Positions 1 through 7,550 of a DNA stretch of 48,856 nucleotides are shown here, one piece after another. Position 1 is the first letter of the stretch. Every line of letters begins with the position of its first letter. The position numbers were made by a program, and so were the translations under genes. The stretch is from Actinoplanes auranticolor (GTDB lineage: Bacteria > Actinomycetota > Actinomycetes > Mycobacteriales > Micromonosporaceae), in the NCBI RefSeq assembly GCF_018332655.1, contig NZ_BOQL01000056.1:1-48856 (forward strand). The letters run 5' to 3'. Under the pieces are notes generated by a model. It made no database searches. It was not told where the DNA came from and saw only the letters and a program-made list of their open reading frames with translations.

Positions 1-182
1 ATCTCCTGCTGGAGTACTAGATCAGCCTGATGCATTGACACCCATAGCGGTGGCCTTGACGGCTCGGACCCGCTCGCTCGGCCGGGCCGCGGCCGTCTGG
101 CCCAGGTGGAGCGCCCCACTGGACGAACGACCTGGACCAGACGGGCGCGGTTTGGTTGCCTCCGGTGCGCGACCTGCCTCGC

Positions 183-329
183 TGGATTAGGGCCATCCCA
201 AAGCGCCCAGGGTGGATCGTTGACGACGACCTGTGGAACTTGATCGAACCGCTTCTGCCGCCGTGGCCGGACAAGGCACCCGGACCGCGGCCGGTCCCGG
301 ACCGGTGGTGTCTGCAGGGCGTTTTGTGA
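183..329 (+). pseudogene. IS5-family transposase remnant (N-terminal part)
   Basis: The plus-strand reading from 213 gives WIVDDDLWNLIEPLLPPWP and then an R-x-x-x-DRW-x-LQGVL stretch. This is the typical N-terminal domain of IS5-group transposases (DLW-x-LIEPLLPP followed by GRP-x-x-DR-x-L-x-G-L). It runs into a stop at 327-329, where an unrelated minus-strand IS3 fragment begins. No catalytic DDE part follows. It is a decayed fragment with no function. Confidence 0.7.
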
Positions 330-405
330 TGACGGTCGCGAGATAGAGCCACCCTTCCCAGGTCGGGATGAATGTGGTCGAGACCTTCTTCGGAATTATT
401 ACCCC
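328..405 (-). pseudogene. IS3-family transposase remnant (OrfB catalytic-core piece)
   Basis: The minus strand from about 378 down to 328 reads TFIPTWEGWLYLATVI. This is the hallmark stretch after the first catalytic Asp of IS3-family OrfB (D-I-T-Y-I-P-T-W-E-G-W-L-Y-L-A-V-V-I-D). Only about 17 to 20 residues survive, and the conserved Asp that should follow VI is gone. It lies between an IS5 piece on the left and an IS630 piece on the right, both on the other strand. Confidence 0.65.
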
Positions 406-545
406 AAGCCATCCGCCGTGGCACATTCACCAGGGCGCCGGATCTGATCGGCGCAATCCGCACGTTCATCGACGCTTGAAAACTGCGATGCGAAACTTTT
501 CGCCGGACCAAGACCGCCGACCAGATCCTCACCAGAGACCGCGGT
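368..545 (+). pseudogene. IS630-family transposase remnant (C-terminal part)
   Basis: The plus strand reads NVVETFFGIIT, then after a one-base frame change QAIRRGTF, then APDLIGAIRTFIDA, a stop, and KTADQILTR. In order these match the C-terminal part of IS630 transposases, which have a W-x-N-x-VE-x-FFGIIT-R-QAIRRGTF core and end in TKTAD-x-IL. One frameshift and one in-frame stop show it is dead. Nothing upstream supplies the rest of the gene. Confidence 0.7.
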
Positions 546-674
546 CAAAGAGACCAGAAACGCGACACTTGCTTGGCCGCCGAACCAGTTACCGGAGACC
601 TCTTCAGTTATCGACCACCGCCATGCGGTGGCCTTCAAATCGGCAGCTCAACGTTCCAAGAACACGCCCTAGAT

Positions 675-1136
675 CTACCAGCAGCAGGAGCATTCCACAT
701 GCCTCTCGGCACTGATTGCCAGGACCGTGCCGTCCATCGATTTGATGGTCACCTGACCGTCGAAAATCCATCCGGGAAGAAATGAATCGTGGTAGCGGGC
801 AGGCGCCTCGACGGTGCCATCGGCCTGAACGGTAGTCGTCTCTGCTTCAGACTCCTCCCATATCCTTTGCCCGCTGCTATCCCGGCCCGTCCAGTACGTT
901 CGGACCACGGACACACGAGTGCCGGGCACGAATCCGCTCCCTCGGCCAAACATCTGGGCGCCGCTGTCACAACCCATCAAGGCAACAGCGGTCGGCTCTG
1001 CCGCTGATGCGATACTTTGCATCGACGGCTTTTGGCATAGGCCAGCGGCCGTGGCCGCAGCAGGAGGCATGAGTATGGACAATGAGGACGCCAACAGGCC
1101 GACCACCATCGTCGCTCCGCTCATTCGCCAGCGCAT
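675..1136 (-). CDS. Small secreted protein of unknown function
   Basis: This encodes 153 residues from an ATG at 1136. An AGGGAG Shine-Dalgarno sequence about six bases upstream makes this start better than the in-frame one at 1202. The N-terminus is a classical Sec signal peptide: basic MRWR, a hydrophobic stretch rich in V, L and A, then an AATAA-like cleavage region near residue 30. The mature part is about 120 residues with four or five cysteines, including a C-S-C-C-W end, and looks like a compact beta-rich domain held by disulfides (FGRGSGFVPGTRVSVVRTYW, then GTVEAP and GWIFDGQVTIKSMDGT). I do not recognise a family. The strong signal peptide and clean reading frame argue that it is real although it sits among transposon debris. 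Confidence 0.7.
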   Translation of the reverse strand: MRWRMSGATMVVGLLASSLSILMPPAAATAAGLCQKPSMQSIASAAEPTAVALMGCDSGAQMFGRGSGFVPGTRVSVVRTYWTGRDSSGQRIWEESEAETTTVQADGTVEAPARYHDSFLPGWIFDGQVTIKSMDGTVLAISAERHVECSCCW

Positions 1137-1599
1137 CTGAACTCCCTTTTGCTGGAGACGATTACAGTAGCTTCCGACTGGAAGCTTCACAGCGTCGAGC
1201 ATAGAATGTCGTCATATATACCGGCTATATCAGTTTCCACGCAGGCTGCTGTCAACGGTTCCTGAAATTTGACCCACTAGGGATTCCGCCAAACCCACCG
1301 GGGTCATTCTTAAGGCTTACTCATTTTTCAAGAAGCCAAGACGGCGTACCGCCGGTGGGGAGCAATAAGCGCGCGACCTCTGTTCCTTCAGGAGTTAGTT
1401 CATACCATTCGTATTTGTCTGCGGGATGCGCGGCGGCACAGCCGAGCGAGTGCAGTAACGAGTCACCCCACCAGAGACGTGAGTCGCGCTTCGGGCCTCA
1501 TGCGCGGCTACCAACGGCTGCAGGGGGTGCACTAGCACGGATACGGTCAGAGCCGGGCTTTCGGAGGCGACTATGTGCGAGTCTGTCTATGACCTTGGT
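1137..1599. other. Intergenic stretch without recognisable genes
   Basis: I see no convincing coding sequence here. Bases 1200-1330 are unusually AT-rich for this genome, with tracts such as catatatataccggctatat, and probably hold the promoter of the secreted-protein gene on the minus strand. The remainder has no family signature in any frame. Confidence 0.4.
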
Positions 1600-1843
1600 G
1601 GCCGCACGTGACGACGGCTTGCCCGGCCGAGATCAGGCGTTGCACGACCTCGCGTAGTTGAGCGGCGGTCACCGTCGCGGCGTCGTTACCGGGGATGAGC
1701 CGGCGGGCGTCCAGCGGCGCGGTCCACGAATGACGTCCGCTCTGCAAAGCGACGACTACCGAATACGGCCAGCCCGGGACACCGATGTGGGTGTCCTTGG
1801 TGCGGCCGTAGGTATGACTCCGGTGCGCCTCGACGCAAGCTTC
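1600..1843 (-). pseudogene. IS701-like transposase remnant
   Basis: Reading the minus strand downward from about 1840 gives HTYGRTKDTHIGVPGWPYS, then VVALQSGRHSWTAPLDARRL, then AATVTAAQLREVVQRLISAG. This is the central part of the large actinobacterial DDE transposases annotated as IS701-like, which carry a YGRTKDTHIGVPGWPYS-VVALE-x-GR-x-SWT-x-LDA-x-RL pattern. The frame is open for about 80 residues, but the N-terminal and C-terminal thirds are missing. It borders a GTPase-like fragment on the same strand. Confidence 0.7.
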
Positions 1844-1929
1844 AGGCCATCATCGGCACTCCGCTGGACGACATCCTCGACGACATCGCCTGGTTCGAGC
1901 AGGATCCGCGTTCGCTACCCGCAAGGTGC

Positions 1930-2190
1930 ATCAGTTCCCGGAATCGAGCGAGCGATGTCGGAACCCAGCAGGGACTTGAAGGTATCGATCCGGCGTCGGG
2001 CCTCCTCCGGTCCGCTCACGTCCTGCTCGAACCACTCACCGGGGTAGTCGTGCCAGACGATGCGCAAGGCGTCGAAGGGGCGGCCCTTCGATGCCGAGGG
2101 ATTGGACCCGTCCTTCAGCTTGACCGAGAAGGAGTAGGTCGTGGCGGAGAAGCGATTGGCCGCGGGCAGCCGCGCCGAATTCTTCATGCG
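1930..2190 (-). pseudogene. Fragment of a GTPase-like protein (possible double-GTPase family)
   Basis: The minus strand encodes a coherent stretch, YSFSVKLKDGSNPSASKGRP, then FDALRIVWHDYPGEWFEQDV, then SGPEEARRRIDTFKSLLGSD. A D-Y-P-G-E-W element inside a strand-loop of this type resembles the switch region (D-x-P-G-E) of the bacterial double-GTPase (DO-GTPase/TRAFAC) proteins, so I call it a piece of such a protein. The P-loop and the C-terminus are absent, and the frame degenerates on both sides. The right end abuts an M1 peptidase fragment on the plus strand. The family assignment is from memory of the pattern and is uncertain. Confidence 0.4.
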
Positions 2191-3034
2191 GGACCTGGAC
2201 GTGGTGGCGAACGGACGTCGCGTGGGGCGCAGCACCCACGGCTCGTGGACGACCCACGTCTGGTCGGAGCGCGCGCCCATGGCGACCTATCTGGCCACCG
2301 TCGACGTCGGGCGGTGGCAGGTCCGCAGCGGCGCGACGCCCGGCGGGATCCCCGAGTACGTCGCAGTCGATCCTGCGCTCACCAAGCCGGATCTCGTGTC
2401 GCACTTCTGGCGCACGACGGCCGCCGTCACCGACCGATGGGCGAGCAGCTTCGGCCCGTACCCGTTCGACTCCACCGGCGCGATCGTCGTGGGGGCGAGT
2501 CACGACGGTGTACAGATCCCGTTCTCCGCGGAGACCCAGACCCGTCCCGTGTACTCGGCGGCGGACAGCGACACGATCGTCGCCCATGATCTCGCCCACC
2601 AGTGGTTCGGCGACAGCGTCGGCTTTGCCCGGTGGAACGAGGTGTGGCTCAGCGAGGACATCGCCATGTTCGCGACCTGATACTGGGAGGAGCTGAACGG
2701 CAGGGCGAGCGCCCACGACCGGGCGCGGCAGATCCACCAGGACCACCCCGAAGGCGATCCCTTCTGGAGCGTCCCCCTCACCGGCCCGGCGCAGCCGACC
2801 GACGAGGCCGGCGAACGGATCTACTTCGGCGGCGCCATGGTGCTGCAGATGCTGCGCGAGGAGCTGGGCGACACGACATTCTTCGCCGTCCTGCGGGCCT
2901 GCACGCAGACCTACCGGCACCGCACCGCGACCACGGCGGACTTCACCGCCACGGCAAGCCGCGTGTCCGGCCGCAACCTGGATGGCTTCTTCAGGACCTG
3001 GCTGTACTCCCCGGCGCGCCCGCCAGTGGCGTGA
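2150..3034 (+). pseudogene. M1-family metallopeptidase pseudogene (truncated, with internal stop)
   Basis: One reading frame, interrupted by a single TGA at 2678-2680, matches the catalytic and C-terminal parts of secreted actinobacterial M1 aminopeptidases: ANGRRVG, PMATYLATVDVGRW, DTIVAHDLAHQWFGDSVGFA, WNEVWLSEDIAMFAT, then after the stop FGGAMVLQMLREELGDTTFF and a GRNLDGFFRTWLY end. The zinc motif reads HDLAH instead of HExxH, so the catalytic Glu is replaced by Asp. The second zinc-ligand region (normally WLNEGFAT) is also altered. The N-terminal domain and signal peptide are missing. The stop probably arose from a TGG Trp codon. I conclude that it is inactive. Confidence 0.75.
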
Positions 3035-3045
3035 GGTGGTCGAAA

Positions 3046-3078
3046 GAGGCGGGCCCGGATGGAATCCGGGCCCGCCTC
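3046..3078. terminator. Bidirectional hairpin terminator
   Basis: This is a perfect 15-bp inverted repeat (arm gaggcgggcccggat) with a 3-base loop. It lies between the 3' ends of the M1 pseudogene and the convergent arabinofuranosidase gene. There is no U-tract on either side, which is common for actinobacterial terminators. The position fits termination from both directions. Confidence 0.75.
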
Positions 3079-3099
3079 GTCGCATCATCTACTCGTCGA

Positions 3100-4521
3100 T
3101 CAGCGGCGCAGGGTCAGCAGACCCGGACGGTACGGCAGGATGCCGTAGTCACCGCTCGAGTTCGGAGCGCGGCCCTGGTACAGCAGCTGCAAGTTACAGG
3201 GGTCGATGGTGTTGGTCTGGTCCGCGCTGGTGCGCAGCAGTTCACCGTGGCTGATGTCGTTGGTCCAGGTGGCACCGCTGTTGGCCTTGCCCGCGAACGG
3301 GTTGTTGTAGGTCACCGCGTTCGGCGTCCAGGTACCGCCGAGGCTGGTCGCCGTGAACGAGCGGAAGTAGCGCTCCCAGGAACTGGTCCTGGCCTCGACG
3401 ATCATCAGGTACTGGTCGCGGCCCTGCACCTTGTAGACCTGCGGCCCCTCGAACAGGTTCTCCGAAGTGTCGCTCATGATGGTGGTGTAGTTGGATCCGA
3501 AGCTGCCCGGGAAGTTCCCGATCGGCATGATCTGGCGGTAGATCCTGCCGTTGTCGCCGGCGAAGAACAGGTACATGTTCTGGCTGTCACCGATGATCGT
3601 CTGGTCGATCACGCCGGTGCTGGAGTCGGTGATCTTCGCGGTCGACAGGGGCTGGGGAGCCGACCAGCCGTTGGCGTTCGCCGGGTTGGTCGACGTGCGG
3701 TACGAGAACGAGGTCGGGCCCCACTGGTGGGCGAGGACCCAGATGTTCTTCGGCGCGAAGTAGAACAGCGACGGCGCGACGGTGCCCTGGTTCATGGTGT
3801 TCTGGGTGGCCGAGCTGAGCTGGTTGAGGTTGTCGACGAGACTGAAGTTCATCGAACCCCAGCTCCCGGGGACGGAGTTGGTGTGCGTGGTGGCGTACAC
3901 CAGCTGCTTGCCCTGGTACGGGGCGATCGTGAAGTCCTTGAGGGACGCCCAGCCGGACTTCGGCTGCGCCAGCGGACCGGTCGACGTCCAACGGTAGGAC
4001 GTCGGCAGCGCGCACGTGGCCGGCGGCTGCGAGGTCGGCGGTGGCGACGTGGGCGTGACCGGTGGTTCTGACGGCGGCGTGACTGGTGGTGTGGTGGTGG
4101 TCGGCTGTCCGGTGCACGCGACGCCGTTGAGGGCGAAGGCGGTTGGGACCGGGTTGCTGCCGGTCGACGCGCCGTTGAAGCCGAACGACACCTCGCCGTT
4201 CGGGCCGATCGCACCGTTGTAGCTGACGTTCCTGGCCGTCACGGCGGAGCCGCTCTGAGTGAGGTCGGTGCTCCATGCCTGGGTCACGGTCTGCCCGGCG
4301 GCGAACGTCCAGGTCAGCGACCAGCCGTTCAGAGCGTCTCCGAGGTTCTTGACCGACACGCCGGCGGTGAACCCGCCCTGCCACTCGGAACCCACGGTGT
4401 AGTTGACCGCACAGCCCGCCGCGGCGGCGCTGGCCGGCAGCGCCACCGCGAGCGCAGCCGATCCCAGCAACGCGGCTCCGACCGAGGCCAGGGCGACATT
4501 CGTACGTCTGGATCTGTTCAC
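3100..4521 (-). CDS. Secreted alpha-L-arabinofuranosidase, GH62 with CBM2
   Basis: The predicted protein has 473 residues. I place the start at a GTG at 4521 because GGGAGAG lies just upstream and a signal peptide follows directly (basic NRSRR, hydrophobic core, ASAAAA cleavage region). Residues ~36-137 are a CBM2 cellulose- or xylan-binding module (C-x-VNYTVGSEWQGGFTAGV, NGWSLTWTFAAGQTV, ending A-C). Residues ~138-172 form a Pro/Thr linker. The rest is a GH62 domain: YRWTSTGPLAQPKSGWASLK, KDF (the usual catalytic base Asp), a VIDQTIIGD strand, and LFEGPQVYKV with the probable acid Glu. GH62 enzymes remove arabinose side chains from arabinoxylan outside the cell. A palindromic operator lies upstream, consistent with sugar-responsive control. 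Confidence 0.93.
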   Translation of the reverse strand: MNRSRRTNVALASVGAALLGSAALAVALPASAAAAGCAVNYTVGSEWQGGFTAGVSVKNLGDALNGWSLTWTFAAGQTVTQAWSTDLTQSGSAVTARNVSYNGAIGPNGEVSFGFNGASTGSNPVPTAFALNGVACTGQPTTTTPPVTPPSEPPVTPTSPPPTSQPPATCALPTSYRWTSTGPLAQPKSGWASLKDFTIAPYQGKQLVYATTHTNSVPGSWGSMNFSLVDNLNQLSSATQNTMNQGTVAPSLFYFAPKNIWVLAHQWGPTSFSYRTSTNPANANGWSAPQPLSTAKITDSSTGVIDQTIIGDSQNMYLFFAGDNGRIYRQIMPIGNFPGSFGSNYTTIMSDTSENLFEGPQVYKVQGRDQYLMIVEARTSSWERYFRSFTATSLGGTWTPNAVTYNNPFAGKANSGATWTNDISHGELLRTSADQTNTIDPCNLQLLYQGRAPNSSGDYGILPYRPGLLTLRR

Positions 4522-4572
4522 AGATTCTCTCCCGGATAGGGGGCAGCGGCTCGCAAAGGCGGGCGCCGTCAT

Positions 4573-4586
4573 TGTTACCGTTAACA
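4573..4586. promoter_or_regulatory. Palindromic operator upstream of the GH62 gene
   Basis: The sequence tgttaccgttaaca has TGTTA/TAACA arms around a central CG step, which is the architecture of LacI-family operators. It lies about 50 bases upstream of the GTG start of the arabinofuranosidase gene. A second AT-rich palindromic core, tatcgata, occurs about 70 bases further upstream (near 4652). The regulator itself is not in the window. Confidence 0.5.
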
Positions 4587-4599
4587 GCCGCCACTCGCA

Positions 4600-5460
4600 T
4601 GTTACGAGGGTGTTGCCGGACGTTCAACGCGAGCCGGCCCGAAAGTGACAAGTATCGATAAATTTTTGGTTGTCCAGCCCCGCCTCGGCCGCCAGGAGCC
4701 GTCAGAACCACTCTGCCGACGTCCACACCGGCGGGCGCTCGTCGAGCTCCGCGCCCCGGACGTGGCGTGGCGCGCCGAGAAGGACCGCCGGTCAATGTCC
4801 AACGCGATCGCCGGCCGGGGTCGCGCAGCATCTGGTCCGCGTGGGTCGGCCGCCCGCCGTTCACTGGTTGCCAAGGCCGCGGCTGAGGGCAACTTCGAGA
4901 TCACCCTCACCTGGGGGGCCGACCAAGCTCATCAACCCGAGTAACAGGTACTTGAACGCGGTTCGGCTCTCCAGTCGTCAGCGGAGTGCGCTTCGGACCC
5001 TGGAGGAGTTATTCACACGTTCTGTCGCCGCTGGTCAGCAGGCTGATCCACTCGGGACGCCTTCGATTCGAGGCCACACAGAGACTGTCTCGGGTGCCGT
5101 TCGTCCCCCTCGGCGCCGGCCAAGCTCATAGGAGCGCGCGTAGTTGGCTCCTCGAGCGGCACAGGTCTCGCTTGCCGCCGCGGGCGACATGGCGGCGACG
5201 CTCCCGGTCGGTGATTCGGCTCCTGGGCTGCACATCACCCCCGGCTGCCCTTAACGAACTCGCCGGACAGCGCGCAGAGCTGAGACCGAAGCGGTTTGAT
5301 GTCGCCCGGTGCCGAGCCTGGCGCGAGCCGGCGTATCGACACAAACCAATACCCCATTAGGGCAGATCGTCGACCTCGAACTATTCATAGCCTAACCGCT
5401 CCGCACCCTGCCCTGCACTCCCCCGACAAAATGACAGAGGGCATGAACCCCGACAGAACC
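4600..5460. other. Gene-poor stretch
   Basis: About 860 bases carry open frames on both strands, but none has a recognisable domain, a good ribosome binding site or a coherent protein pattern. A plus-strand run near 5160-5255 (AQVSLAAAGDMAATLPVGDS) could be a scrap of an exported protein, but I cannot name it. I treat the whole stretch as non-coding or decayed DNA. Confidence 0.4.
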
Positions 5461-5499
5461 TCGGTTCGGTCACCGCGCCTCGCGCGGTGACCGAACCGA
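5461..5499. terminator. Strong hairpin, probable terminator
   Basis: This is a perfect 17-bp inverted repeat (arm tcggttcggtcaccgcg) with a 5-base loop cctcg. It lies downstream of the minus-strand TetR gene (its stop is at 5713) and just past a short minus-strand orphan C-terminus. It therefore most likely terminates leftward transcription. There is no T-run. Confidence 0.65.
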
Positions 5500-5578
5500 T
5501 TCCACGGCAGGCGCACCCGGAGGCCAACGACATCCGACATGTCAACGGCGCAACGGCAAGCTCGCGGGCCGAGGAGGC

Positions 5579-5710
5579 TAGATGCGGCCGAGGACGCGGC
5601 CCGCGAGGCCGCGGTCGTGGTAACGCGAGTAGGAGGTTCCCCCGTCGCGCAGCAACGTATCGGTAAGCGCACGCGCAGCGATGCGTAGTTGGCCACGCGC
5701 GTAAAGCGAG
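5579..5710 (-). pseudogene. Orphan C-terminal fragment, family unknown
   Basis: The minus strand between the TetR stop and the hairpin reads ARGQLRIAARALTDTLLRDG and then GTSYSRYHDRGLAGRVLGRI before a TAG at 5579. The composition looks like a genuine protein C-terminus (amphipathic helix, then a compact tail), not antisense noise. There is no start codon or upstream domain. I cannot name the family. It may be what remains of a gene once followed by the 5461-5499 terminator. Confidence 0.3.
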
Positions 5711-5712
5711 GC

Positions 5713-6318
5713 TTACTGCCCTTCGGGTCGGAGGCCGACAGCCATGAGCGCGGCGTCGGCGGCGTCACGGAGGACCGATTCGTCCATTCCGGCCTCAGTC
5801 AGCGCCTCCATGCCGCGCAGCACCGCCAGGAGATGATGGGCCGTCCGCCGCGCGTTACGGTCGGCGGGGATGTCGCCCGCGGCTTGAGCGCTTTCCACCT
5901 CAGCCTGCAGCAGGTCGGCGATGGTGGCGAACGTCTGCTGTGCCCGGGCGGCGACGTCGGCGTTCGTTGCCGCTAGCTCCGCGGTTGACTTCGCGAGCAA
6001 GCAGGCCCGCGGTGGGCCGGACGAACCACTTGCGGCGGCGACCATCATGTCGAACAAGGTCCGGATACGCGCGGCCGACGACGATTCCGGGCCGCTCAGC
6101 CGCTCACGCAAGCCTGCTGCCGCGTCCGCGCAGTAGCCGTCGAGGACTCGCTGAAATAGTGCCTGCTTGTCACCGAAGGCGCCGTACAGGCTGCCCTTGC
6201 CGAGGCCGGTCGTCCGCATCAGGTCGTCCAGCGACGTCGCCGCGAAGCCGGAAGTCCAGAACGTCTCGGTCGCGGAGCGCAGCACCTGCTGCTCGTCGAA
6301 CTTCCGGGGACGGGCCAC
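5713..6318 (-). CDS. TetR-family repressor, divergent from an SDR gene
   Basis: The gene specifies 201 residues from a GTG at 6318, chosen because the HTH domain starts right after it (VARPRKFDEQQVLRSATETF). Residues ~10-55 form the TetR N-terminal three-helix HTH (FWTSGFAATSLDDLMRTTGL, then GKGSLYGAFGDKQALF). The rest is an all-helical ligand-binding and dimerisation domain with a Cys in the PPRACLLAKS stretch, close to the PRGCLL motif of YxaF/AcrR-like repressors of oxidoreductase genes. It is transcribed away from the SDR gene at 6405. The 86-base gap holds two related palindromes, so it probably represses both itself and the SDR gene until a small electrophile or quinone-like ligand binds. 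The ligand is inference. Confidence 0.9.
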   Translation of the reverse strand: MARPRKFDEQQVLRSATETFWTSGFAATSLDDLMRTTGLGKGSLYGAFGDKQALFQRVLDGYCADAAAGLRERLSGPESSSAARIRTLFDMMVAAASGSSGPPRACLLAKSTAELAATNADVAARAQQTFATIADLLQAEVESAQAAGDIPADRNARRTAHHLLAVLRGMEALTEAGMDESVLRDAADAALMAVGLRPEGQ

Positions 6319-6339
6319 GCTGTGACGATAATGGTTCTG

Positions 6340-6351
6340 GACCGCACGGTC
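6340..6351. promoter_or_regulatory. TetR operator candidate 1 (GACCG-ca-CGGTC)
   Basis: This is a perfect 12-base palindrome with a 2-base centre in the divergent TetR/SDR gap. It has the same architecture (GAC[C/T]G-NN-C[G/A]GTC) as the second palindrome 29 bases away, as expected for a pair of sites bound by one dimeric repressor. Confidence 0.6.
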
Positions 6352-6368
6352 AACATATGCCAATATCT

Positions 6369-6380
6369 GACTGAGCAGTC
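6369..6380. promoter_or_regulatory. TetR operator candidate 2 (GACTG-ag-CAGTC)
   Basis: This is a perfect 12-base palindrome with a 2-base centre, placed 25 bases before the SDR start codon and therefore likely over its promoter. An outer inverted repeat (gttctggac at 6334-6342 and gtccagaac at 6378-6386) overlaps both sites and may add contacts or a looped structure. Confidence 0.6.
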
Positions 6381-6404
6381 CAGAACTAGAAGGAGCGACG
6401 ACTC

Positions 6405-7163
6405 ATGACCGAACTCGAAGGAAAAGTAGCCCTGGTAACCGGTGGCGCGTCCGGCATCGGACTGGCGGCGGCTACCCTTTTCGCGGCCGAGGGCGCCCAG
6501 GTCTTCATCACTGGCCGGCGGCAGGCCGAGCTCGAGGCGGCCGCCGCGACAATCGGTGCCACGGCGATCCGCGGAAACATCGCCGACCTGGCCGACCTGG
6601 ACACGATCGCGGCCCGGATCGCCGAGCGCACCGGACGACTGGACGTGCTGTTCGCCAACGCCGGCGGCGGCTCCACGCTCGCCCCGATCACCGAGCTGCG
6701 CCCCGACGACTTCGACCGGGACTTCGGCACCAACGTACGCGGGACCGTGTTCACCGTGCAGAAGATGCTGCCGCTCATGCCGGACCGATCCTCGATCGTG
6801 GTAACCGGCTCCACCTCGGCCAGCCGCGGAAACCCCGGATTCGGCACCTACTCGGCTTCCAAAGCGGCGATCCGGCAGTACGCCCGGGTCTGGGCCGCGG
6901 AACTGGCCCCCCGCAACATCCGGGTCAACGTGCTGGTCCCTGGACCGACCGACACACCGGGCCTGCGCGGCCTCGCGGGCGACGAGGCGTACGTTCCTGC
7001 TCTTCTCGCGCAGATGGCCGCCACCACGCCCCTGCGCCGGGTCGCGGACCCCGCCGAGATCGCGCAGGCCGCGCTCTTCCTGGCGAGCACCCGATCAAGC
7101 TTCATGACCGGCAGCGAACTGTTCGCAGACGGGGGCGAGGTGCAGGTGTTCCCCGCCGCATAG
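6405..7163 (+). CDS. Short-chain dehydrogenase/reductase (classical SDR)
   Basis: A 252-residue product, typical for the family, is encoded. The start at 6405 has AGAAGGAG eleven bases upstream. Visible motifs are the Rossmann TGGASGIG near residue 13, the NAGGG strand-4 motif near residue 85, a TGSTSAS segment with the catalytic Ser, and YSASK with the catalytic Tyr and Lys. The C-terminus ends TGSELFADGGEVQV, where classical SDRs have TG-x-x-x-x-VDGG. An Arg after the first strand (TGRRQ) suggests NADPH preference. The substrate cannot be read from sequence. The TetR gene and operators next door suggest an inducible detoxification or carbonyl-reduction role. Confidence 0.93.
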   Translation: MTELEGKVALVTGGASGIGLAAATLFAAEGAQVFITGRRQAELEAAAATIGATAIRGNIADLADLDTIAARIAERTGRLDVLFANAGGGSTLAPITELRPDDFDRDFGTNVRGTVFTVQKMLPLMPDRSSIVVTGSTSASRGNPGFGTYSASKAAIRQYARVWAAELAPRNIRVNVLVPGPTDTPGLRGLAGDEAYVPALLAQMAATTPLRRVADPAEIAQAALFLASTRSSFMTGSELFADGGEVQVFPAA

Positions 7164-7189
7164 CGGCAGACCCCGCGAACCTGTGCTTC

Positions 7190-7460
7190 AGCCCGACGCA
7201 ATCGTCGTAAGCGAACCCGATCGAGGCGCAATTCGGGCCGCCGCACACGTTCCTGGTAGCCGGCTCGAACCACCCGAACCACGTCACCCGCGAAATCCAA
7301 CGCGAGCAGCAACCGCTGCTCAGCGACGCTTTCGAAGCCGTGATAGCGACCTGTGCTCACCAGGCACTGAAGCACGGTCCGATGGCGCTGTCTGGTGTGC
7401 CACGCAAACCGGCGCACCGGCTCCCACCCCCTCAACGGAAACTCGCCGAGGTCGCGGACC
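7190..7460 (-). pseudogene. TnsA-like endonuclease remnant
   Basis: The minus strand reads LGEFPLRGWEPVRRFAWHTR, then QRHRTVLQCLVSTGRYHGFE, then SVAEQRLLLALDFAGDVVRV. This corresponds to the start of the TnsA-like endonuclease domain widespread in actinobacteria (R-x-F-x-W-x-x-GQRH-x-x-G-x-x-x-S-x-T-x-x-H-x-x-YES-x-x-E-x-x-x-L-x-x-x-DFD). The catalytic Glu of the YES-x-x-E element lies at the equivalent place (FESVAEQ). The nuclease centre that should follow is scrambled and no start codon is present. It is a decayed piece of a Tn7-like element or an integrative-element gene. Confidence 0.5.
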
Positions 7461-7550
7461 GTGCAGCAAATCGCGGACATGTTCAGCGTCCCCGCTCCAT
7501 CGTCTACGGCCACCTCGACAAGAACCGGATCGGCACCCGGCCCGCCGTAC
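7455..7550 (+). pseudogene. Resolvase-type helix-turn-helix remnant
   Basis: The plus strand reads RTVQQIADMFSVP and, after a one-base frame change, RSIVYGHLDKNRIG. This matches the C-terminal HTH of Tn3-type serine resolvases (V-x-x-IA-x-x-F-x-VSR-x-TVYRHL). The catalytic Ser domain is absent. It overlaps the edge of the TnsA-like fragment on the other strand. Confidence 0.45.

Noticed and set aside
2036..3088. 350-residue minus-strand open frame opposite the M1 pseudogene
   Set aside because: The plus strand shows M1 peptidase motifs and the minus strand has no domain.
4645..5131. Plus-strand open frames between the GH62 and TetR genes
   Set aside because: No family pattern, no ribosome binding site, Ser/Arg/Pro-rich composition as expected for non-coding GC-rich DNA.
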